Of a stretch of DNA of 64,000 bases, positions 46,471-57,139 are shown piece after piece. Made by a program: the position numbers and the translations under genes. Every line of letters starts with the position of its first letter. Within the stretch, counting starts at the first letter, position 1. This stretch comes from Bolinopsis microptera (Eukaryota; Ctenophora; Tentaculata; Lobata; Bolinopsidae), in NCBI RefSeq assembly GCF_026151205.1, contig NC_087081.1, positions 3,043,246 through 3,107,245 on the forward strand. Direction: 5' to 3'. Below the pieces are notes generated by a model. It saw only the letters and a list, made by a program, of their open reading frames with translations, was not told where the DNA came from and did no database searches.

Positions 46471-49400
46471 ATGAACGAATCTCAGCGTTGCAACAAATGT
46501 AATACACGTATTCCTAAAGCACGTTCGTTCCTAATTTGCAGTCACTGCGACAAAATAAAACATATGAAATGCATGAAGTTATCTAAGTCTGAGGCAAAAA
46601 TAATTGTAGATTCTGGCTCTGCCTGGATATGTTATGACTGTATTTCCAGCGCCTTACCAGTAAATGCATGCCCCTCGGCAAAGCCACCGAGACAAGGGCC
46701 CGTCATAGGTCCTAAATTTAAAGTTCAATGCACATGCTGTAATGGCTGGATTTACTCCCCGGCCAACCTGAAAACCTGCCACTGGTGCGAATCTAAAGTA
46801 TATACCAAATGTCACTCCGACTCTTTAGGATGCAGAAATTGCTGTGAAAATATGATCCCGGGATACTATGTACATTGCTATCAGCTATACTCATTACATA
46901 CACATACTCACACCGGCGTAATCCACAATCCCTACGATCGCAATCAGTTGATTAACGAAATAGGAAATACAATTGACCAAGATCAGGAACTCGAATATTG
47001 GAATGAGATTTCTGATATTTTAGTTAGCTGCAATTACATGGAGCCGACAAATGTAAGTTCGTCAGGACCATGTGATCTTAAGATATTTACCTTAAATATA
47101 CGGGGACTTCTTAAAAACGTAGACAAATTAAGAGAAGATATATTCACGTACTCGAAGTATGATGTCCTTTGTTTTAACGAGACTAATCTCTTGCAGGATA
47201 AGCTTCCTAATGGTATTAATGACCTAGTGATTGAGGGATTTTATGAACCACTGTTACGAGATCCAATACGTAGTTCTGGTCGTGGTGGGGGTTTAGCAAT
47301 TTATATCAATACGCGCGTATGCGAGTCTGAAAATATTGAAAAATTCTTTCCCCAAAACTTTGATGTGACAGACAAGAGTGGTGAATTCATGTTGGTAAAA
47401 CTCCATAACTGCAAAGGCTTTAACAAAACAAAGATAATCGTCAATTATATATATCGGTCACCAGCATCAAAAAAATCCTGATAATTTTAACAAACTCATT
47501 GACTCCCTATTACACGGCATAGAAAGGCACTCGAGAAAACATACTATATTAGTCGGTGATTTCAATGTAGATCTTACACATTATGATACTGGCAAACATT
47601 GTCAAAATTTGATTGAAACTATGACTAAATACGGTTTCTTTCAGCTAGTCTCACGTCCCACACGTATCACTGATCACAGTGCCACTCTTATAGATCATGT
47701 TTACAGCAATAACGTACAACACACACACAGCTGCAATGTTCTTACTGTTGACCTGTCTGATCATCTAGCCACTCTTGTTACTATCTCACTTGGGCAATAC
47801 AGCCACATTGCAGGGAGTAGAAACGAACGACACAGAGTCGACCATGGAATGAATATTGAAAAACGTATGTTTAACGAGTCGAACAACCTTAAATTTATAG
47901 AATTAATTGGATCCGAAATGTGGGAGGAAGTCACACGTGAAAATTGTGCTGATGAACAATATAACAAATTTATTGAAATATACGGTCAGCATTATGATGA
48001 GGCATACCCAGTGAAAACCAATCATGTGCGCCGCAAATTTGAAAGGCAGGACCCCAAACCTTTTATGCTACCCTGGCTTGAAATTGCATGTGCTCGTAAA
48101 AACAAATTATTCCATGCCAAAATAGTGGACCCAACGGAGGAAAACTACAAGGCTTACAAAAAGCATAAGGCATTCTGCGACAAGCACGTCAATAAGGCAA
48201 AAGACAAATACTACAAAACACAATTTGATAAGTATAAAGATTGTTCAAAGAAACAATGGCAGCTGATCAACACTCTATTTGGCAGAAAATCTAAATCTCA
48301 TAACAAAATTAAACTCCAAAACGCCGACGGAAATATCATAAATAGTGACAGTGATGTAGCTGAGCACTTTAACTCTTACTTCTCCAACATTGCCACAAAA
48401 ATCAAAGATGCGATCAGCGCGCGTACTGTATTCGATCCAGGGGGTTTTAAACATTACCTTAGCAGCCCAGTTTCGCAGTCTATATTCGTAAGACCAACTA
48501 CCGAAAGTGAAGTTGAACAAATTATTAGCAAGCTTAAGAATAAATCCACTCAAGACACTAAAATTGAACCCCTAAAAATTGTAAAAGACTGCCCCTCCTT
48601 CTGTAAAGTCTTGTCCATAATCATTAACACATCATTTAGTCAAGGTATCTTCCCATCATCTCTCAAAATAGCTAAAGTTATACCAATTCACAAAGGAGGC
48701 AGCAAATCCGACGCCACTAACTATCGACCCATATCTTTGCTGTGCACCTTTTCCAAATTGTATGAAAAACTTATGCATAATAGAGTAATGGATTTCCTTG
48801 ACAAGAAAGGGTCGCTCTTTGAAGGGCAATATGGCTTCCGGCCAGGCCGATCCTGTGAGCATGTTCTTTTAGATGCTCAACACACGATTCTGAATTCCCT
48901 TGCCAAAAAGGAAGTTGCTCTATTACTCCTAGTCGACTTTAGTAAAGCTTTTGACGTTTTGTCTCATGATGTATTGATTGACAAACTCCAGCACTATGGA
49001 ATCCGTGGGCAAGCTTTGCAATGGTTTAAATCCTACCTGAGCACACGTCAGCAATATGTATGTTTGAATGGTATTAAATCAGCTCTTAAACCTATTACAT
49101 ACGGAGTTCCACAGGGCAGTATTATGGGACCTTTGTTATTCCTAATCTACATCAATGATATGCCAAATATCAACAGTATGATAAAGTTTATACTCTACGC
49201 TGATGATGCGAACATCATAATAAAAGGAAAAAATGCAAACGATGTTATACAAAAATTCAACCAATTCTCCCACGAGTTTGTACGCTGGGTTGACTGTAAT
49301 GGACTTGCACTTAATCTAAAAAAGACCTGCTATATGCTTTTCGGTGTTAGAAATACTGATAATACTCCAAATATTCATATTGCAGACACACAATTAGAAC

Positions 49401-50134
49401 GTAAAAGGGAAGCACGGTTCCTTGGCGTTATAATGGATCATAAACTAACATGGTCTAAGCATATAGCAGCTGTTAGATCAAAAATGATGCGGTATGTAGG
49501 AATTATGTATAAAATAAAACGTCACCTATCGATTCAAATAAGGCTACAGATATATCAAAGTTTTGTTCAATCGCATTTAAACTTCTGTTCAATTGTATGG
49601 GGGTTTGCAGCAAAAAATCACATTGAATCACTCTTCTCACGACAAAAACAGGGTATCAGGGCAGTAATGCCAGGTCACATTAATTACTTTTACAAAGACG
49701 GTCGACTGCCAGAACACACAAAACAATTTTTCAATAACAATGGTATACTCACGGTGCACAGTGTTATTGTAAAAAACACACTAATTCTCATGCACCGAAT
49801 CAAACATTTCCGCAGCTCAGTCCCTCAACAAATCTGTATGACTATCCCAGAAAATTCACCCACTGCAAACTCAGATCACGTGAATGCAGCATCCTGGTTA
49901 GCCGAGTACAACACCACACATTTCAGATCTTCGATGTTCTTCAAAGGACCTTTACTCTCAATTTATGCTGTAAATGCAAATGTAAGCACCCTACCCACAC
50001 TTTTTTCCATAAACCTTTTTAAATCGGCTACAAAAAGGATGCTCTTGAACCTGCAGAGTGAAAATGACGATGACACGTGGCCCAGTTTCTTATTACATAA
50101 TATTCCAGGTCTAAGAAGGTCACAACGTGTCTGA
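46471..50134 (+). pseudogene. LINE ORF2: PHD finger, AP endonuclease, reverse transcriptase (one frameshift)
   Basis: The N-terminal frame 46471-47481 (336 codons) has a C4HC3 PHD-type finger (C7, C10, C23, C26, H31, C34, C54, C57), then a second cysteine cluster (87-125). The endonuclease follows, with N209 in LNIRG, E237 in FNETN and YRSP near 328-331. A 7-A run (47469-47475) has one extra base and leads to TGA at 47479. Removing one A joins it to the other frame, which continues with VGDFNVDL and the SDH motif and is open to 50134. The reverse transcriptase shows RPISLL, FRPGRS, LVDFSKAFD, GVPQGS, the catalytic YADD (49196-49207) and FLGV. This is a CR1/Jockey-group ORF2, about 1,220 codons if whole. 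The single-base lesion suggests either a very recent copy or a consensus error. Confidence 0.9.
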
Positions 50135-50387
50135 AAGTTACTGGACACAACGGTCATTATATCAGTTTAGTGAATTAGTTAATTAGTTAATTAGTAAATC
50201 AGTTATTAGTCATATGGTTATTATTAAGTACTATCACAGTGCTGGCAAGCACGACCGTTGCATTTATTGTGGGTATACTATGTTCCCCATTTACTATTAT
50301 ACCCCCTTTACTATTATACCCCCTTTACTATTATACCCCTTTTACTATTATACCCCCTTTGGTACACGTTACAAGCCTCTTTTGTGC

Positions 50388-50446
50388 ACGCGAAGCGTGC
50401 ACTCCGGCCGGAGGCGGCGGCCGAAGGCCGCCGCCTCCGGCAGGAG
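50388..50446 (+). repeat. Twin GC-rich hairpins with GAA loops
   Basis: Hairpin 1 is GCACGCGAAGCGTGC (6-bp stem, GAA loop). Hairpin 2 has 15-bp perfect arms (CCGGAGGCGGCGGCC and its complement) around GAA. The region is almost pure GC in an AT-rich setting. The same pair occurs in reverse at about 60870-60933 in module B. Confidence 0.95.
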
Positions 50447-51844
50447 TTTTCCAGGCATTAAGACTCATCGGAAGTCGTTCAGCAGATTTATTTTTAGTTC
50501 AAAACATTCTAATTTGATGTCAAAGATGACAGGAATAAAAAATAGTTATGTTCAGATTTTTAAGAAATTTGCATAAAATACTCGCCAGCACTGTTATACG
50601 AAATTCGGTAAAAAACCCAAAATCGCCATATTCAGGTGCCCTAAAAACCATGTTAAAATTGAGTTAGAGATCTGAAATTTTTCAGAGCGTCTAGACGTTG
50701 ACCAAATTGACTGCAAAAAAAGTTTCAGGTTTCAGGAGCATCGGGAAATGGGTTTTCTAGAACCCCTGTTTTACGACAGATTGTCGGGACATATACATAC
50801 AGATATACAGATATATATATTCAGGGATAGACGCTTTGCCAGTCAATTGTAGCCTGTATTTAAGTGTCCATAGATTCAAAAGTATAAAAGATACAGCCAT
50901 TTCCGACCACAGGTCTTGCAAATAATTGTTTACACTTTAGTTTACATTGTATACAAAATTTATTTGACGTCATAAACACCCCTTGATGACGTCATCAAGT
51001 TAACCGTTTTTAAAACTTGATTTTTGACAAAGTAATAACTTTTAAAATTAATTTTAACCCATTAAGGAGTAATTTTATTCAAAATCTGAGGAAATTTTCA
51101 TCTTAGATAATTGTTCAAGCATTCTGAAAATCTACCGGAAAGTTTTTCTAGCTTGCTCCTTCATAAAGATATTTGTCATTGAAGTTTGTGCTTTTTTGAA
51201 GAATTATTTTATAAAAACGTCAATTTTGCGATTTAGTATTCTTTGGTGTTGGGCCATGCCTTGGGTTGTGGAGCTCAGTTCTGCTTCCTATAGGTATAAA
51301 TTGTGCATTAGGCTAGTTTTAAAGTTGAAAATCGAAAAGTTGCACACGTGGGGACACGCCCAAATTGATAGAAAATTGCTAAAATCACTGAAAATTGCTG
51401 TTTTCGTCATTTTCTGTCAACTTTAGAGTGCCGTTGTGATTACAGTTCTTCTTGAAATACTTTGAAACTTTGCATGCTTATCAAGCTATATATAAAACAA
51501 TTACATACAAAAATTTACGGCGATTCAATATTGGATGCGCATGCAACGTCCGCTCAAAGTTTGCACGTGCGAAAGGTGAGAATTTTGCTCATTCGTGATT
51601 TCCAACAAATTCTGCTTTGCCACGACAGTTTAATGTCATTATATATGAATTTAATGTCAACTTGAATGAGTATTAAGTGGTATATTCAGTCAGTGATGGA
51701 CCGATATGCTTACCTAAACACAAGGAAATGTTTTTAAAGGAAAAATTTCGAAATCGTTGAAACTTCCTCCTTATTATAATGAAGATATCAGTTTATATTT
51801 CGACTTTATAAAGTACCCTGACATTATAATCAAAAAGAGATGAT

Positions 51845-52352
51845 ATTTTACCAAAACCCATAATCATGGGTAGAGTGGACCGCTGCCAGTGTCTCTCTTT
51901 CCCAAACAAAAGGAAATGATATTAATTTGATTGACCGTTCTCAAATGCAAAATGATACCGAGAATGAAATCGGTCGCTCGCTTTTCCCATTCATTTACAA
52001 TTGTAATAGATTAAGAAGAACTACCCAAAGGCAGCTGTACTCGGCAATAAAGATTCAATAAACTTCAGCTAATGCAATAAGTGATAACTACCACCCTTAC
52101 CCCGAAATACTAGGTATCGACCCGAACGCAACCCAAAGAGATTTTTACAGCATCTGATTGACATGTAATCAATCGAAAATTATTACAATTCGTAAGCCGT
52201 GAATGAATGGGAAAAGCGAGCGACCGATTTCATTCTCGGTATCATTTTGCATTTGAGAACGGTCAATCAAATTAATATCATTTCCTTTTGTTTGGGAAAG
52301 AGAGACACTGGCAGCGGTCCACTCTACCCATGATTATGGGTTTTGGTAAAAT
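51845..52352. mobile_element. Foldback/MITE unit in module A
   Basis: Long terminal inverted repeats of about 155 bp (51845-52003 and 52198-52352) start ATTTTACCAAAACCCATAAT and include GTCTCTCTTTCCCAAACAAA. The spacer is about 195 bp. No coding capacity. A clear target-site duplication is not visible because the unit sits at the end of the larger module. Confidence 0.9.
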
Positions 52353-52439
52353 ATATTATATGATATTACAAAAATAGACTATGAATATATATTTGCACAC
52401 AAAAAAACCAGAACAAACTGATCACAGACTAGCGGCAAC

Positions 52440-52875
52440 TAATATTAATGGATAAGCCACACATCCTAAATTCCAGGTCCATATTTACACTGCCACATTC
52501 CCCACTATCACTATTTTCCTATCAGCACAAACCGTAATTAATTGATTTCAACAATCACAAACACTACATATCCAAACTAATGACATGGCATAGCAATATC
52601 TACGATATCCTAAATCAGTCCCTAACAAACTTAGCGCGAGTCTGAAAGGCTGTTGGAAGCACAGAGTGCTCCATATTTTGTTTTTATCAATAAACCCTTT
52701 TTTTTTCATTTTCATTTTCTTTTTTTTATAAATTTATTAACTGCGTGCAAATTTGTGTTTCAGATTTGATCTATTTATGATATATATTTATGATTATGTA
52801 ATAAAGTTATTAATATTATATTCGTAAACATTGGCTGGCTTACAAACCAGTCCCCAAACAAACAAACAAACAAAC
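52440..52875. other. AT-rich segment ending in a (CAAA)n tail
   Basis: A stretch with an AATAAA (52690) and T-rich DNA that ends in about five CAAA units at 52855-52876. This could be the 3' tail of another LINE or SINE copy, but nothing coding remains to support it. Confidence 0.35.
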
Positions 52876-53051
52876 AACAGTGTTGAATGCAGATCGGAAA
52901 ATTAAATTCACATTCAAGTATTATAATTATATTATGGTTTATTCTATATAAGTATAACAGTACAATATGAATCAGAATTAGGTTTCCCGAGAATTAGATT
53001 TCGCGAGAATTGGGTTTCAAATACTTTTGGTGTGGATGCAACATCACCAAC

Positions 53052-53365
53052 AGCATAGACTCATAGAGTCATAGGTGTCTAAAAACTCAACGCCGTCCCT
53101 AAAGTAGTCGTAAGTGAACAAAAGGTTTGGGTGGATACTGTTAAGCCATTCCATGAATTGTAATAGTTCCTCACCAGTACCAGGTCAAGCCATATAAATG
53201 TCATCACGTAATCTACCCCAGAATGCTGGTCTATGAGGCGGGCCATATTCTAGATCTGATCCTTCATTAACTAAAATATCAATCTTATCCATAGCACAAT
53301 CTGCATACTCACATGAGTTCTTAGGAGTAGGACCCATCGCTGCTCCACGCTCCTGGACCTGACGG
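53052..53365 (-). mobile_element. Penelope-like reverse transcriptase fragment (dead)
   Basis: Read on the minus strand from about 53365, the frame gives QERGAAMG, then a segment ending GPPHRPAFWGRLRDDIYMA, a TGA stop where related sequences usually have Trp, then ELLQFMEWLNSIHPN and GVEFLDT. This order (MG..., RDD/IDD catalytic box, L.F..WLNS.HP..KFT, .FLD) is typical of Penelope-like or closely related reverse transcriptases found in many invertebrate genomes. Only about 105 codons are left, and both ends are missing. Confidence 0.65.
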
Positions 53366-53492
53366 TATGTAATATGTTATTCCGTTAAACGAAGCCATGT
53401 TGTAATCAAGAGTAAATGTAATTTCTAGTGCACTAATAATGCATTCTGTACTAAACAATTGATCACCACTACTTCTTTTATCCTGGGATGGG

Positions 53493-54312
53493 GCCTACTG
53501 TTACTACAATTTTGAGATGAAGTTCGAGCACGCTGTGGACTTACTGGGCCGCGCTCAGCCTGTCATTCCGCCGAATCTCTATGTTTATGAACATAATAGC
53601 CTGAGGTCCCCAGGTATGCTGTGGACCTACAGGGCATATGGTGGGAGTCCCTCCCATTTTATTATTAACCTTCGTAACCCTCATGGTATCAGTTCTCAAG
53701 TTGCATTTCTCTGCTAAAAAGTCTGTAAGTCAGAGTGTCAAGGGTGATAGAAGTCCGAGAGCCAAGGTGATTCAGAAGTGGAAAGACCGAGCCAGCATAA
53801 CAATAGTGATGTTCACTGTTCAGCACACTGTTTCTGGTGTGTAACCTCCCCTTTTTGTGAACATGATGCACAACATGACCAGCAGGTGCTTCGAGGTGAA
53901 GTACCCAGGGGTTTACTTTGGTACTCGCTTCATGTTCTGGTACTCCTGGCACATCGCCAAGATGGAGAGTGTTGTGGTAAACGCGGCTCTCAATCCAGTA
54001 TTCTACTACTGCAGGATGAGACGGTTCCGGTTGTGGTGCAACCTTGTTATTACCTCAACCTGCAGATCCTTTAGACTAAACGACTTTCACGATAGCATTA
54101 GACCGGGATTTTCAGAGATGCAGGCTAGTAGTGATGCAGCTTATAGGCTGAGGATGGTGCGTTCTGCGAGGATCGCGAACGGGAGATTGGAAAATGGGCA
54201 ATGTCAAACAATGTCACAGAGTGTTGCCGACTCAAGTGGCACTGGGTGTAGTGGGCTCGTAGAGGAATTGGCTTCGTCTTCTGCTATAATTGATTGTGAG
54301 ACTAATTTATAA
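53493..54312 (+). pseudogene. Rhodopsin-type GPCR remnant
   Basis: In one frame, 53539-53601 gives a TM3-like helix (TYWAALSLSFRRISMFMNII) ending in TGA at 53602-53604. After a gap, still in frame, 53638 onward gives a TM5-like helix (VGVPPILLLTFVTLMVSV), a basic third loop (SVKGDRSPRAKVIQKWKD), the start of TM6 (ITIVMFTVQHTV) broken by TAA at 53842-53844, then TM7 with the diagnostic NPVFYYCRM (NPxxY) and a basic C-terminal tail to 54312. TM1, TM2 and TM4 are absent. A neighbouring frame across 53830-53855 reads better through TM6, so paired frameshifts are likely. This is a decayed class A receptor, ligand unknown. A copy of its TM3 region lies at 43.7 kb. Confidence 0.65.
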
Positions 54313-54856
54313 TTGAATTCATTCAAGAGAAAATCAGCATTGGGATTTAACTGATACGAACAACCTTAATAGTTTAAATAATTACTTTTGTTGTGCCCAA
54401 ATTATTATCGCTATTATTACGCTATACTACTAGGCTTGTTTGCTTTCTTGTAGCTATGTAGACATAGACTGCGCTACATATCGCTTTCTCATATCCCAAT
54501 ATGTTAGATTCATCTCTAATTGGTACAGTATCGGAATACATTGTAGTCTCTTTTAATATTGTATAGTAAATTTAGTAAGTTCGTTAATTCATATTTCTTC
54601 ATTTAGTTCAGAAACAAGTTAAATTCATGCATCAAATTCAATGAATTTTGTCCCAAATTACAATTAAATTATTGACAACCTTAGAAAATCTTAAAGTATA
54701 ATGGTTTTAATACTACTTTATCAAATCAAAGTAAGATTAACCCCTTACATAATTGCATAATTTATACCCTACGATAAAATGTAACAAAAAGTGTTCGCAT
54801 CTTATTATTATATCATTAACATACAATTCTTAGTGTCCAAACCCCATAGCCCGGAT

Positions 54857-57133
54857 CTAGTTGAGCATGCAGAACATGAACACAGCCAGGTCGTAGTATC
54901 CTGACTCCTCCATACCATGCTTCACCATCTTCCTCCACACTTTCCAGTGTTCTGCACTGTCTGCGTGCACTGTCAAAACTCCGTCGTCGTCTACTAGCTT
55001 CTCCGCTATATCTTTCAGCAGCTGGGGTTGTAAGAGTTGTCAATAAGAAGAGCATCGTATCTCAGAAAAATTGAAACTACCGGACCACGATGTATGGGGA
55101 CTTGCCACCCCATGGCAACATTAAAATATATCGACTCTTATGTATCTAGCTTACCTCAATATCGGAGAGATCAAAGTCAATTCCATCGAAGTCTGCTTGT
55201 GACCCCTCGCCACTGAATCTGAAGTTATAGCTAACACGGTAGCCTATGTCGTACCTGCCAGGGTCAGCTGATCGTTTCTCTCTAGATTCGAGGTCTGAAA
55301 TTATAATTTATTTGTATACTAAATGGTGTATATATTATATATACTAGCAGGATCCCGTCTAACCCTAAAGTGGTGTCAAGACTCGAGAGGCTAAAATAAT
55401 TATTACCTATTTAATTCGCGTTTTTGACACCACTTGGGAGTCCAAATTTTGGGCACTAAAATTCTTATTTCTTGGCCAATTTTTTATTTTTTCATGCCGA
55501 TTTGAAGGCCATTAAAGCATTTGACCCAGTGAAAAAAGTTTCAGTTGTATATCTTTTACGGTTTTTGCGGAAAGTCGCGTTAAAGTTGATGCCGTGGTGT
55601 CAGTAAAATGGCACAGATAAATATATATATATCGTCTCGCTTTATATATAGTAAGATATATATAAGGTATATACTGGTCCTTACATACCCTGTTATGTGG
55701 GTACGTCCTCAATCACGACGAAACTTACAATGATCTGTAATGGTTTTGTTTCCAGAGGTAATTCCAGGGTACTTGATCTTGAAGGCCATGAGATTCAAAT
55801 AGTTCAGGATATCGTTCTCTGCAACATTGGTTGCACAACCACAGACATCAGACTCAGGGTCCAGTAGTCGTTCTACCAACCTATACTGCTCGGCGGTGTT
55901 ATCCCAGATCTCAGCCATGTGGAAGGCGTGGGTCAGTTTATCGAGGGTGTTGAAGTTGGTAATTCCCCACCAGGTTCGGTTCATGTTCCTCATCACCTGT
56001 GCAAGGTATCAAGGTACTGAGAGTCTTATTTGAGCACTGAAGAAATTTATTATTCAAGTATTCGGACAATTATGCCTCATTAATAAGTCCCTTAAGCTAA
56101 AACACTCAACGTATCTCCCTCGTTACCATAGTCACCACACGTACCAAGTCGAATGTCTTCATGCTCTGTGTCGAGAAGTCTTCATCGTACCCTGCTAACG
56201 GTGCGTTGGGTAGAATCCTCGTGTCGCTCCTCAGATCCATATTTACTGAAATATCATGGAATTAAACTGGAATTAAACTGGAATTAAACTTAAATAGTCA
56301 GAGGGAACACTAACGAACCCGTCGTGACAATACATCAATGAAATAAATAACATAATTATAAAAAAAATCATAAATAAGACCCAAAACACGTAAAAAAATT
56401 AACTTCACTACAATCTGTACGAAAAGGAAACAAGATCAAATATAATAATTTAACCGGATTAAAGTGGGTAATGCACCGATAAGGTAATACATTATGCAGG
56501 AGAGGTTCATAAAATTCACAAAGTTACTCCAAAAGTCAAAAATACACTATCAAGAAAGATTACACACATGTATATTAAATAATATCGTTCACTTCACTAA
56601 TTTTAATTGGGAAACCCATTCATATTAACTATAAATAGCATGCATTATGGTGGTAATTGGCCACAACCGTCGTATCTATTTGGCAAGAGAAAGATACATA
56701 TCTTAATCAAAATATGCGAATTACCTGTTGGAACGCCATTTTCCTCCGTAGCATCCTTCTTGAAAAAGTAACGGATATCCTCTAGTGTCAATGAATGTAT
56801 GCTATGTGCTACCATTGGGGCAAACATCCTTGATATTCCGGCCGCATCTAGGATTCTCGGGCATTCTTCAGAAGTTGGACCTAAATTGTTATTCGTCATT
56901 TTTATTGTTCACAGAAGAGAGTTTCTACTTACTGGGAATGGAATACGTTTCATTTTCGCTCGGTCAGTGAATATTTATAATGGATACAATGTCTTATAAG
57001 TTATACAATATCAAAAGTAGAATTGTATGATATTACCAATTAGGAGTGATAAACATCAAAAGCTTTTATAATGATATGTTTGATTACCTGCTCCAACAGT
57101 TCCAATTAGAAATACGAGGGCTACAAACATCAT
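54857..57133 (-). CDS. Unknown secreted protein, 6 exons, 291 aa
   Basis: Minus-strand exons: 57088-57133, 56725-56880, 56145-56245, 55729-55996, 55155-55294, 54857-55021 (stop TAG). All introns are GT-AG with consistent phases (1,1,0,1,0). Exon 1 encodes a signal peptide (MMFVALVFLIGTVGA). The start could be either of two adjacent ATGs. The mature part begins GPTSEECPRILDAAG and includes ITNFNTLDKLTHAFHMAEIW, VCGCATN, a KR/SADPGRYD site that could be dibasic processing, FDGIDFDLSDIE, and ends SGYYDLAVFMFCMLN. It has few cysteines (C22, a CGC pair, C288) and no membrane helix. I do not recognise the family. Intact splicing and no stops over 2.3 kb argue for a functional gene. It lies between the two inverted 2-kb modules and is convergent with the GPCR remnant. 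Confidence 0.75.
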
Positions 57134-57139
57134 CTTGTT

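Larger units (their letters stand above)
43900..50230 (+). mobile_element. CR1-like LINE retrotransposon, nearly intact
   Basis: Two long same-strand ORFs: ORF1 (44045-45637) with AlkB-type and SGNH domains, and ORF2 (46471-50134) with PHD finger, AP-endonuclease-like domain and reverse transcriptase. Esterase and PHD domains are established features of CR1-like non-LTR elements (Kapitonov and Jurka). After ORF2 a short 3' UTR ends in an octamer-like repeat (TTAGTTAA, about three copies, 50175-50200), consistent with CR1-type 3' ends that finish in short microsatellites. The 5' limit is not defined. The 834-bp spacer between the ORFs is unusual, so ORF1 could belong to a neighbouring element. 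Confidence 0.8.
50233..52352 (+). mobile_element. 2.1 kb repeat module A (inverted partner at 59.1-61.06 kb)
   Basis: Closely matches the reverse complement of 59096-61058 from ATCACAGTGCTGGCAAGCAC at its left edge to ATTTTACCAAAACCC-type foldback DNA at its right. Order: a tandem of ACCCCCTTTACTATTAT units (50286-50355), two GC-rich hairpins (50388-50446), about 1.4 kb of AT-rich sequence, then the foldback unit. Overlapping open frames at 50214-50576 exist in both copies but are short and run through the hairpins. I do not regard them as genes. No transposase or reverse transcriptase is seen. It is probably a non-autonomous transposon or the remains of one. Confidence 0.8.

Noticed and set aside
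50214-50576. Three overlapping open frames shared by modules A and B
   Set aside because: They run straight through the hairpins and tandem units and overlap in all three frames. Similarity between copies follows from DNA identity rather than protein selection.
53689-53952. Minus-strand 87-codon open frame
   Set aside because: Antisense shadow of the GPCR remnant, which shows real family motifs on the plus strand.
55366-55440. Hairpin AAGTGGTGTCAA ... TTGACACCACTT in intron 4 of the secreted gene
   Set aside because: Only 12-bp arms with a 40-50 bp loop and no second copy noticed. Too weak to call an element.
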